Assembly: GCA_027486585.1 (NCBI GenBank)
Contig: JAIXOU010000110.1
Coordinates: forward strand, 1 to 64,000
Reading direction: 5' to 3'
DNA length: 64,000 nt
Origin: Verrucomicrobiaceae bacterium
GTDB lineage: Bacteria; Verrucomicrobiota; Verrucomicrobiia; Verrucomicrobiales; Verrucomicrobiaceae
Shown here piece by piece: positions 53,222 through 61,103 of this stretch (its first letter is position 1; each line of letters starts with the position of its first letter). Made by a program: the position numbers and the translations under genes. The notes below the pieces were generated by a model that did not search any database, was not told the origin of the DNA, and saw only the letters and a program-made list of their open reading frames with translations.

Positions 53222-54202
53222 ATGATCCCTGCAGCCCCGCTTTCCATCGTGATCGGTTTTGCTCCTTTGGCTATGGAGCATTGGATTCTGCTGACCGCGC
53301 TTCTGTGTCTCGGAGCAGGAGCCGCTTGGTTTTTGCAGGAGAAAAAAATCAAACGCTTAGCAGAGGAGACTGCTGCGCAAAAAACTGAGCAGGCGAAGAT
53401 TCACGCCGAGACCTTAAAGTCTCTCTCTGCCGCAACAGAGGCTGAGTCCACGGCCTTAAAGAAGCAATTGGCTCAAGGTGCAGCTGATTATCAAGTGCTG
53501 GAGGAACGCCACGAGCTTTTGCGTGAGGCTTCTCAGCGTCGAGAAGAGGAGGCAACTCGGAGGATCGACACTCTTGTTAGTGAGTTGGCTGCGACTCGCG
53601 AAATCGCTGCGCAATTAGAACCGACTCGTGCCCGCATTGGTGATCTGGAAGCAGCCCTTTCCTCTGAGCGCGGGCGTCTGAGCGCCATGGAGCAGACCGT
53701 CTTTGTTTCCAATAAACGAGCAGATGATTTTCTGCAGAGGCTGGATCAGTCTCATCGCGATCTGACCCAGCAGCGGCAGCAAGCGGAGCAGCGCGAGCGC
53801 GAGCAGCAGGCTGAAATCGCACGACTGGACCAGACCGTGAAAGCCAATGCCGTCACCGTGGAGACAGCTGAAAGCCAGATCTCTCAGGCGGTCGAAACTC
53901 TGGAATCCTACCGCCAGCAGTCAGAGACACGCATCACCAATCTCCAGCGTCAGCTTGCCGCCTCTGAGGCTAAGGCAGCCTTAGTGCAAAAAGAGTTCAT
54001 GAGTGCTGTGGGAGTGCTGCCTGATAAACCTGTCCTAACCGGGCGCATGGCTCCCGCCAGTGATGATAAACGAATCACCGACCTCGAAGCCAAGCTCAAT
54101 CTCGTCGAAGCCGAATCACGCAAAAAAGCCCGAGAAGACGGCTACAAGATCGCCGAACTCGAATATCGCCTGAGTGAAGCTCTGGACAAAGCGAAGGAGT
54201 AG
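53222..54202 (+). CDS. Membrane-anchored coiled-coil protein
   Basis: A 326-aa protein with one membrane segment near the N-terminus (WILLTALLCLGAGAAWFLQ, about residues 21-39). A long Glu/Gln/Arg-rich coiled coil follows (about residues 45-245), with a second helical segment at the C-terminus. No enzymatic motif is visible. The start could be ATG 53222 or ATG 53273 (MEHWILLTAL). It could be a structural or tethering protein; no partner is evident. Confidence 0.68.
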   Translation: MIPAAPLSIVIGFAPLAMEHWILLTALLCLGAGAAWFLQEKKIKRLAEETAAQKTEQAKIHAETLKSLSAATEAESTALKKQLAQGAADYQVLEERHELLREASQRREEEATRRIDTLVSELAATREIAAQLEPTRARIGDLEAALSSERGRLSAMEQTVFVSNKRADDFLQRLDQSHRDLTQQRQQAEQREREQQAEIARLDQTVKANAVTVETAESQISQAVETLESYRQQSETRITNLQRQLAASEAKAALVQKEFMSAVGVLPDKPVLTGRMAPASDDKRITDLEAKLNLVEAESRKKAREDGYKIAELEYRLSEALDKAKE

Positions 54203-54235
54203 AACCTGGAGGCCTCTTTATGATTGAATTCGTGA

Positions 54236-54568
54236 TACTCGAATCGCCAAATCTTGACTGTAAAGATGACGGGCACCGACCTGATCATGAATCAGACTGG
54301 CAGCCGCTATATCTTACCCGCCAATGAAGTGCTGAGTCATGATGCCGATGGTAACCTGACCAGTGACGGCCACTGGATCTATACTTGGGATGCTGAAAAT
54401 CGCCTGACCAGCCTGGAAGAAAAAACCAATACGCGCCAGCCACCAGGGCTGATGGTGCGCCAGCGGCTAGAGTTCCGCTATGATGCAGGCGGCGGACGCA
54501 TCGCCAAAAAAGTGCTTCATGCCTCAAGGCAGGGCAGCACACAGCATTTGACGATGATCACCCAATAA
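54236..54568 (+). pseudogene. Rhs/YD-repeat protein remnant
   Basis: An open stretch of 111 codons with no good start (TTG 54254, ATG 54266). It encodes classic YD-repeat sequence: LSHDADGNLTSDGHWIYTWD and AENRLTSLE, then RLEFRYDAGGGRIAKKVL. Intact Rhs proteins are over a thousand residues long; this is an isolated internal fragment cut off at both ends. An in-frame stop is at 54233. It lies 33 bp after the coiled-coil gene and 14 bp before the Uma2 gene. A remnant of a larger Rhs gene, or debris from recombination, is likely. Confidence 0.75.
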
Positions 54569-54582
54569 GGCAAATTAGAGTC

Positions 54583-55176
54583 ATGTCAGCTTTACTCAAA
54601 GTTCAGCCCGTCCCGCCCCCAATTCACACATGGGCACAGTACGAGCGTGAAGACGCACAAAGCGACGTGAAACTCGAATTCGCCAATGGTCAGGTTTATG
54701 CCATGGCTGGGGCCTCAAGTAATCACAACCGAATTGCAGGCAATGTCTTTGGAGAACTGCGTCAAGGTCTCAAAGGTAAGCCCTGTGAGGCTTTTGTTTC
54801 TGACATGAAGCTGAAGATCGACTTGGGACACGACCAAATGGGCTACTACCCAGACGTCATGGTCGTCTGTGATCCAGCAGACGATGACTCCAAGCACCGC
54901 ACCAATCCAAAGGTGATCATCGAAGTCTTATCCAAGTCCACCCTGCGCATCGATAAAGGTGAAAAATTCTTGGCCTATCAAGCAATCTCAGGACTTGCTG
55001 CCTATATTTTGATTCATCAAGACTCCATGCGCGCCATCGTGCATCGACGCAGCAATCAATGGTGGCCAGAGATCCTGGAGGGTGAAGATGCCGTCCTCAC
55101 CCTGGATGAGATCGGCATCCAACTTCATTTCCGCGACATCTACGACCGTGTGAATTGGTCCGAAGTCGAGAACTGA
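54583..55176 (+). CDS. Uma2 family (DUF820) restriction-endonuclease-fold protein
   Basis: A 197-aa protein of the Uma2/DUF820 family, abundant in cyanobacteria and seen in Verrucomicrobia. The N-terminal VKLEFANGQVYAMAGASSNH block and the catalytic-type block YYPDVMVVCDP (Asp) and PKVIIEVLSKSTLRIDKGEK (Glu, Lys) match the PD-(D/E)xK pattern. Their function is unknown; a nuclease role is inferred from the fold. It follows the Rhs fragment by 14 bp. The next 95 bp (55177-55271) hold no gene. Confidence 0.88.
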   Translation: MSALLKVQPVPPPIHTWAQYEREDAQSDVKLEFANGQVYAMAGASSNHNRIAGNVFGELRQGLKGKPCEAFVSDMKLKIDLGHDQMGYYPDVMVVCDPADDDSKHRTNPKVIIEVLSKSTLRIDKGEKFLAYQAISGLAAYILIHQDSMRAIVHRRSNQWWPEILEGEDAVLTLDEIGIQLHFRDIYDRVNWSEVEN

Positions 55177-55271
55177 ATCCGAGGCGATTTTAGAAGCGCC
55201 TTGGCAGAATACATCAGCCAAATCTTACGCATTTGAAGTGCTTGGAAAAGCCAATGCCGCTAAGATGCAAC

Positions 55272-56873
55272 TTATTCTCTTGGCGCTAACTTCACAGTGG
55301 GGCTGGGCACCTCGTTGACGGTCTTTTCCCAAATGACGCTCTGCTGGGCATTGAGCACTTGAACGGTGAAGTTCTTTAGTCGGTCACTGTATTCGGCTTT
55401 ATCGGTTCGATTCCAGATGATGATTTCATTGAGCATGAGTTCACGACCGAGGTTGAGCTGCCAACTTGGGTCTGACTGGTTTCCTTGAGTGTGGGTCACG
55501 CTTTTATGATCAAAGATTCCATCGGTATTCCCGTCGATGGCTAGGTCTGGTGTGCCACCCCATTCTTCACTGCTTTGAGTGGCGGTGCCTTGGGAAGCGA
55601 TATTATCTGCACCGCTGAAAACTTGGACTTCGGCTAGATTGAGGATGCCTTTGCCTTTGATGAAAATCCGAATATGGCGGCCTTTGATTCCCGAAGTCTT
55701 TGCTGCTGGCGTGGCCGCGGCTGCAGGAGCTGTTTCAGCGGCTGCATCTGAAACTAACCACCATTTGTTCCAGCCTGCATTGTCGGGATAAGGTCGGAAG
55801 ATCCAGAGCACACACACCAAGGTTAGCACGTTGATCAAGACGCCAATCATGCCCTTTTGGGTGATGCGTTTTTTGGTTGGTGTGGGGGCTGGTGTAGGCT
55901 TTTTGTTAGCCGATTGAATTGGTTTTGATAACGGCGCGCTTGGAGTACGTGGCGCTGCCGATCTCGGTGGGGCTACAGGTCTTGGCATGGGGCCAGAGCT
56001 GGGTCCTGCGATCAATACCCCAGTCGCAGCACCAGGCTGCATTTGTGGTGCCTCCTGAACCTGATAAACAAAGCCGCTTTGCATGGATCTCATGAGCACA
56101 TCGAGCGCCTGAGCGACGGAGGCAGGACGAAGCTGTGGTGTGGTATTCAGTAGCCATGCCAGCCAATCTACAAATGGGCGCTCCAAGTCGGGGCGCATGA
56201 GGCTGAGTGAGCCCCGAAGATCGAAGGTGCTGAGATCGGCTAAGATTTCTGCGGACGAGTTCCCCTGAGCTGGGGCGGCTCCTGTGGCCAGGAAAAACAG
56301 GCTGGCGGCAGCGGTGAAGAGATCACTTTGACTGGTGAAAAATCCCCCTGCGTGAAGTTCAGGTGCACGGAACCAGAGTGTCTCTGCGGACTGGCTGTGG
56401 CGGGCTAGAGTGAGACCCCAATCCTGCACCTGAATGAATAAGCCACCACCTGGATGATCACTGAGGATCAGATTGCTGGGCTTTAAGTCGCCATGAGGCT
56501 GACGCAAATGCTCTCCGACCAGAAGTGCATTCATGAGCTGCACGGCGAGTGCTTTCACATCCGCAGAGCTGAGTTGACGTTCCTGGGGGAAAGCTCGTCC
56601 ACTGATTCCTGGCATGAACTCGTAAATCAGAGCAAATTCATCTTCGGTGGGCAATAGAGTGATGAGGCCTGCAATCTGCGGATGCCTGATTTGCATCAGG
56701 GAGGGCGCTAGTTGCTGAAGCTTTTCCCGATCCAGCGGATGGGTCGCTTCATGATCTGCCAGCAAGGCTTTGATCAGGACTTTTCTTCCGGTCGCCGGTT
56801 CAGCTCCACGATAAACCTTGGCCGCAGGACCTACGGCTAGGAGCTTTTCCGGTTGGAAGTGATCGGCGAACAT
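55272..56873 (-). CDS. Membrane Ser/Thr protein kinase-like protein with F5/8-type C-terminal domain
   Basis: A 533-aa protein. A cytoplasmic kinase domain spans about residues 1-270: VLIKAL with the ATP-binding K35, HGDLKPSN (D129, an HGD rather than HRD loop), DWG (D151) in place of DFG, and APEL. The P-loop is weak (AVGPAAKVY). A Pro/Ala/Ser linker follows, then a membrane helix (GVLINVLTLVCVLWIF, about residues 345-360). The extracytoplasmic region (about 395-533) resembles F5/8 type C/discoidin domains (LAEVQVFSGADNIASQ, DLAIDGNTDG). It may be a receptor kinase that senses a sugar. Confidence 0.78.
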   Translation of the reverse strand: MFADHFQPEKLLAVGPAAKVYRGAEPATGRKVLIKALLADHEATHPLDREKLQQLAPSLMQIRHPQIAGLITLLPTEDEFALIYEFMPGISGRAFPQERQLSSADVKALAVQLMNALLVGEHLRQPHGDLKPSNLILSDHPGGGLFIQVQDWGLTLARHSQSAETLWFRAPELHAGGFFTSQSDLFTAAASLFFLATGAAPAQGNSSAEILADLSTFDLRGSLSLMRPDLERPFVDWLAWLLNTTPQLRPASVAQALDVLMRSMQSGFVYQVQEAPQMQPGAATGVLIAGPSSGPMPRPVAPPRSAAPRTPSAPLSKPIQSANKKPTPAPTPTKKRITQKGMIGVLINVLTLVCVLWIFRPYPDNAGWNKWWLVSDAAAETAPAAAATPAAKTSGIKGRHIRIFIKGKGILNLAEVQVFSGADNIASQGTATQSSEEWGGTPDLAIDGNTDGIFDHKSVTHTQGNQSDPSWQLNLGRELMLNEIIIWNRTDKAEYSDRLKNFTVQVLNAQQSVIWEKTVNEVPSPTVKLAPRE

Positions 56874-56904
56874 GAGATGAAGCTAATGTCAGGAAAAGAA
56901 GTGC

Positions 56905-57384
56905 CTAGTTCTGCGCACAGTCAGGACATTGACCGAAGAACTCCAGTTCATGATAGAGTTTTTTGAAGCCCGAGCTCTTGGCGATTTGCTTTTCCAAAGC
57001 CTGAACAGGGCAGGCGATGTCTAGCTTTTCAATGCGACCGCACTCATTGCAGATGAGGTAATCACTGTGTTCTCCTGGCAGGATCATGGTGTAATAAGCT
57101 GCGCGATCATGCAGGCCGAGTCTGCGGATGAGCGCGCGCTGTTCCAGTTTCATGAGCAGACGATAAACCGTGGCTTTATCTGCACCCGTATCCAGATCCT
57201 TATGCTCAGCGATGTCTGCCAGTGTGAGTGGCTGACATGCATGGATTAGGATGGAAAGCACATTCTCCAGCGCCTTCGTCCGGCGAAGACCTGACTCACG
57301 TGCCCGTTCCACAGCATCTTGCAGCAGCTTTTCAGGCTCTGGTCTGACACAGCCGGCGTGGTGATGATGATGGTGCTTACTCAT
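56905..57384 (-). CDS. Fur family transcriptional regulator with a native His6 N-terminus
   Basis: A 159-aa Fur-type repressor. It starts MSKHHHHHHAGC: six consecutive His at residues 4-9, encoded by mixed CAC/CAT codons. A winged helix follows (ENVLSILIHACQPLTLADIAEH, KATVYRLLMKLEQRALI). The dimerisation part has HDRAAYYTMI, then CNECG and CPDC, the structural zinc site. Zur, Fur or PerR cannot be distinguished by eye. The His stretch may add metal affinity. It overlaps the upstream small membrane protein gene by 8 bp. Confidence 0.9.
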   Translation of the reverse strand: MSKHHHHHHAGCVRPEPEKLLQDAVERARESGLRRTKALENVLSILIHACQPLTLADIAEHKDLDTGADKATVYRLLMKLEQRALIRRLGLHDRAAYYTMILPGEHSDYLICNECGRIEKLDIACPVQALEKQIAKSSGFKKLYHELEFFGQCPDCAQN

Positions 57385-57826
57385 GGATTGGCTGGTTCAT
57401 ATTTGAACTCTCAAATGGGAGCGGATGGTTGTCTTTTTTCAAATGCTGAAGCTCCAAGCCGAGTTCGCGCAAACGAAGGCTGATAAAGCCTAACTGTAAA
57501 AAGACGGGTAACATGCAAGCGAGCACAATCGGAACGATGCGCAATACGCCCATAACAATGTTTAGTGCCTTAGCGACCATTTGACACGAAAGTAATAGAT
57601 GCTTTTCCTTTTTTGAGTCCATGGAAAGGATGCTTGCATCCTGAAATAAAGTGTCGGTTTGCCGAGTCACAATTTCTGAAATTCCGGTATTCACAAGGTA
57701 ATATGAGATTCCTGCAAAAAAGGCAAAAAGGAGAGCGCCAATCAACGCAATCCAAAAATTCACACGCCCCCAACGGATCAGTTGATCGTCGCTCAACATT
57801 AAGATGGTTAGAAGCCAGTTGGGCAT
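57377..57826 (-). CDS. Small membrane protein of unknown function
   Basis: A 149-aa protein with two hydrophobic segments: WIALIGALLFAFFAGISYYL at about residues 25-44, and VLRIVPIVLACMLPVFLQLG at about 94-113. Between them lies a charged loop, and the C-terminus has an ELGLELQHLKK helix. No family is recognised. It starts 4 bp after the glgE stop, and its end overlaps the fur start by 8 bp, so glgE, this gene and fur are likely one operon. Confidence 0.7.
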   Translation of the reverse strand: MPNWLLTILMLSDDQLIRWGRVNFWIALIGALLFAFFAGISYYLVNTGISEIVTRQTDTLFQDASILSMDSKKEKHLLLSCQMVAKALNIVMGVLRIVPIVLACMLPVFLQLGFISLRLRELGLELQHLKKDNHPLPFESSNMNQPIHE

Positions 57827-57830
57827 GTTT

Positions 57831-59789
57831 TTATTGCTCTACCTTAAAAAGATGCATGGAGGTGCCGTCTGGGTTGAGGGAGACGTAATTGTCGCTGCCG
57901 TGCCATTCGTAACTGTGGCCGTGCATGAGGTCGGTGACTCGGTAGGGCTTGCTGGCATCCAAGCCTAGGGCGTGTAGATCGACGTGAACCGTCCCTGCCA
58001 CTGTGGTGTGGCCATTGAGGCTGATAATGGTCAGCAGTCGGTTCGTCCAATCGGGCGTGCTTTTGCTGTAGGCGATGAGTTGCTCGTGGTTTGTACCGTG
58101 AAAAACCAGATTGTCGTAGAGGTGCATCGCTGGGTTCTCCCGGCGGATAAGGTTGAGTCTGGCGATGAAGCCTTTGATATTGCCGGGGCCATTGTAGTCG
58201 CGGTTCTTGAGCTGGAATTTCTCCGAGTCGAGATACTCTTCTTTGCCAGGAAGAGGTGCGTTTTCACAGAGCTCATAACCTGCATACATGCCCCAGGTCG
58301 AGGAAAGCGTAGCGGCTAAAGCGGCTCTGAGGCGGAATAGGCTGGCCTGGGCGTTTTGCAGGTAAAAAGGGTGAATGTCAGGCGTGTTCGGCCAGAAGTT
58401 CCCGCGATAATACCAGCGCATTTCACCCTGAGTGAGTTCTTTGGCATACTCGGTTAGACCTGCCTTGTCCTCACGCCAGGTGAAGTAAGTGTAGCTTTGG
58501 GTAAAGCCGATCTTACCCAGCGCCTGCATCATTTTTGGTTTCGTGAAGGCTTCCGCCAAAAAGATGATGGATGGATCTTTGCGGTGAACGGCATTGATGA
58601 GTTCTTCCCAAAACGAGACGGGCTTGGTGTGGGGATTGTCCACGCGAAAAATTTTCACGCCTTTGTCCACCCAAAAGAGCACGACGTCGATCAACTCACG
58701 CCAGAGATTTTTCCAGTCGGCGCAGTGGAAGTTGATGGGATAAATGTCCTGATACTTCTTCGGCGGATTCTCAGCGTAGCGGATGCTGCCATCTGGACGC
58801 TGGTAAAACCAATCGGGATGATCCGTGACATACGGATGGTCTGGCGAGCAGTTGATGGCGAAGTCGAGAGCGATCTCTAAGCCGCGTTTGTTAGCCTCGC
58901 CGACGAGCCAGACGAAGTCATCAATCGTGCCCAAGGCTGGCTCGACATCCCGATGTCCGCCAGCCTTGGCTCCAATGGCCCAGGGACTGCCGACATCATC
59001 TGCATAGGCGATCAGCGTGTTGTTTTTTCCTTTTCGAGCCGTGGTGCCGATCGGGTGGATGGGCGGGAAATAGATCGTATCAAAACCCATGGCCTTCGCG
59101 TCATCGAGACGAGGCAGGCAGTCGCGGAAGGTGCTGTGTTTATCGGCACGACCTTCAGCACCACGCGGGAAAAATTCATACCAGGCGGAGAATCGCGCGC
59201 GTTCACGCTCGACGATGACTTTTAATGGCTCGCTGCAGGTGGAGAGACTGCGGTCCGCATAGCTATCCATTAACGTTTGAAGATCTGCGGAGAGCAGGAC
59301 CTCCATGACATCCTCTGGTGGTAATGAACACAAGAGATCTGCCACGTCATCGATCTGCGTGCCGCAATCGGCAGCGCCAGCTGCACGGGCGCGCTGAGAT
59401 GCTTCACGCAGCAGGCGCGCACCTTCCAGGGCCTCGACCGGCACGTCGGGATCTTTGGCATGGACACGGATGGCAAAGGTCTTTTTCCAGCCACGAAACG
59501 TATCAGACCAAGCCTCGACCTCATACTCCCAGCGGCCGATGGATTCAAAGCTGCACGTTCCCTGCCAGCGATCATTTTCCGTGGGCGTCATCGGCGCCTC
59601 AAACCAGCGCTTAGCACCAATCAGCCGCCATTTGAGCACGGCAGACATGACGACATGCCCATCGGTGAAAATATCACACCACAACGTCAGTGGCTCTGCG
59701 ACGATACGCTTAATGGGATGCCGCCCGCCTTCCAGGCAGGGATAAAAGTTCTCGATGACGACGGTGGGGGCGTGCGTGGCGGTAGGCAT
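57831..59789 (-). CDS. glgE: Alpha-1,4-glucan:maltose-1-phosphate maltosyltransferase
   Basis: A 652-aa GH13 enzyme that extends alpha-1,4-glucans with maltose-1-phosphate (the GlgE pathway from trehalose). The order of blocks matches GlgE: WYEFFPRGAEG, GFDTIYFPPIHPIGTTARKG, LDFAINCSPDHPY. The nucleophile is in KIFRVDNPHTKP and the acid/base is in IFLAEAFTKP. The frame opens at 59987; MPTATHAPTV at 59789 is the normal N-terminus. No glgB, treS or pep2 genes lie in the window. Confidence 0.95.
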   Translation of the reverse strand: MPTATHAPTVVIENFYPCLEGGRHPIKRIVAEPLTLWCDIFTDGHVVMSAVLKWRLIGAKRWFEAPMTPTENDRWQGTCSFESIGRWEYEVEAWSDTFRGWKKTFAIRVHAKDPDVPVEALEGARLLREASQRARAAGAADCGTQIDDVADLLCSLPPEDVMEVLLSADLQTLMDSYADRSLSTCSEPLKVIVERERARFSAWYEFFPRGAEGRADKHSTFRDCLPRLDDAKAMGFDTIYFPPIHPIGTTARKGKNNTLIAYADDVGSPWAIGAKAGGHRDVEPALGTIDDFVWLVGEANKRGLEIALDFAINCSPDHPYVTDHPDWFYQRPDGSIRYAENPPKKYQDIYPINFHCADWKNLWRELIDVVLFWVDKGVKIFRVDNPHTKPVSFWEELINAVHRKDPSIIFLAEAFTKPKMMQALGKIGFTQSYTYFTWREDKAGLTEYAKELTQGEMRWYYRGNFWPNTPDIHPFYLQNAQASLFRLRAALAATLSSTWGMYAGYELCENAPLPGKEEYLDSEKFQLKNRDYNGPGNIKGFIARLNLIRRENPAMHLYDNLVFHGTNHEQLIAYSKSTPDWTNRLLTIISLNGHTTVAGTVHVDLHALGLDASKPYRVTDLMHGHSYEWHGSDNYVSLNPDGTSMHLFKVEQ

Positions 59790-59934
59790 GGTGCAGGTGC
59801 CCACAATCAGCGGAGACGACGCTAAGAGGCAAGCGGAGATATGCTCAGGGCGAAATCGGGTCAAAACCCCGCTGAACGGACTTTTGCGCCGTCTCTTGCA
59901 TGTGAGTCCAGTCGTGGTTGAATGCGGACTTACC

Positions 59935-61101
59935 ATGAAGGACGACCCAACAGTACCCAACGACGCGCGCTTTGAGACGCGTGCCATCCATGTCGGTCAG
60001 GACTACCGCAGCGAGACTGGCGCGGTGATCCCACCGATCTACATGTCATCCACCTTTGAGACGGGGAATCCTGGGAACTTTGATTACACCCGCAGTGGCA
60101 GCCCGAATTTCCGGAATCTCCAAACCACATTAGCGAGCCTGGAAAACGCCCAGCATTGCACCGTCTTTGCCAGCGGGGTGTCGGCGATCACGGCGATTGC
60201 CTTTGGTTTGAAGGCTGGAGATACGATCATCTCTGAGCAGAACATTTACGGCTGCACGTATCGACTCTTTGAGCGTGTGCTACGGAAGTTTGATGTGCAT
60301 ATCAAGTACGTGAATTTGGCCAATCCGGCGAACTACGCGCTCATTTCGCAGATCAAGCCGGCGCTTGTTTGGCTGGAATCGCCGACCAATCCGCTGTTGA
60401 AGATTCTGGACATCAAAGCGATCTCAGATGTGGCCCATGCTGCTGGCAGCACCGTTGTGGTGGATAATACCTTTGCCTCTAGCATGCTTCAGCAGCCGCT
60501 GGATTTAGGTGCTGATTTGTCTCTGCTGAGCACGACGAAATACACCAATGGCCACTCGGATGCTCTGGGTGGAGCGGTTTGTTCGAACTCGGACGAGTGG
60601 CAGGAAAAGATGATCTTTGCCCAAAAGGCCTTGGGTTTGCAGCCGAGCCCTTTTGATACTTGGCTGACTTCTCGCGGTGTGAAAACAGAAGCTCTGCGCA
60701 TGGAGCGGCATAACTCCAATGCACTCACTCTGGCTCAGCACCTAGAAGCCCGTAAAGGGGTGAAAAGTGTTCGTTATCCGTTCCTGCCAAGCCATCCACA
60801 GTATGAGCTGGCGCGGAAACAAATGAGCGGTGGTAGCGGCATGTTGCTGGCTGATTTTGGTCATAGGCAAGAAGGTGCGTTGGCTTTTATTCGTCGGTTG
60901 CATCTGTTTACACAGGCAGAAAGCCTTGGCGGCATCGAGTCCCTCGTCTGTCACCCTGCCACGATGACCCATGCATCTATCCCGAAAGAGATTCGCGAAG
61001 AGGCAGGTGTCACGGATGGCTTGATCCGATTTTCGGTCGGTATCGAGCATGTCGAAGATCTCTGGTCAGACATTGAACAAGCCCTGAATGCAAAGTCCTG
61101 A
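59935..61101 (+). CDS. Cys/Met metabolism PLP enzyme (cystathionine gamma-synthase/lyase type)
   Basis: A 388-aa PLP-dependent trans-sulfuration enzyme. It starts FETRAIHVGQDYRSETGAVI, the usual N-terminus. The PLP lysine is K202 in LLSTTKYTNGHSD, with the ESPTNPLLK block before it. The C-terminal SLGGIESLVCHPATMTH and RFSVGIEHVEDL are present. MetB, MetC and CTH cannot be told apart by eye. ATG 59935 is chosen over the frame start 59755 because the family N-terminus follows at once. It is 2 bp upstream of the Str2-like gene, so the two form an operon. Confidence 0.9.
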   Translation: MKDDPTVPNDARFETRAIHVGQDYRSETGAVIPPIYMSSTFETGNPGNFDYTRSGSPNFRNLQTTLASLENAQHCTVFASGVSAITAIAFGLKAGDTIISEQNIYGCTYRLFERVLRKFDVHIKYVNLANPANYALISQIKPALVWLESPTNPLLKILDIKAISDVAHAAGSTVVVDNTFASSMLQQPLDLGADLSLLSTTKYTNGHSDALGGAVCSNSDEWQEKMIFAQKALGLQPSPFDTWLTSRGVKTEALRMERHNSNALTLAQHLEARKGVKSVRYPFLPSHPQYELARKQMSGGSGMLLADFGHRQEGALAFIRRLHLFTQAESLGGIESLVCHPATMTHASIPKEIREEAGVTDGLIRFSVGIEHVEDLWSDIEQALNAKS

Positions 61102-61103
61102 GC

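Noticed and set aside
59790-59934. SAM-type riboswitch before the Cys/Met PLP gene
   Set aside because: The leader contains short stems (for example GGGTCAAAACCCC-like), but no conserved core of a SAM or SAH riboswitch was recognised.
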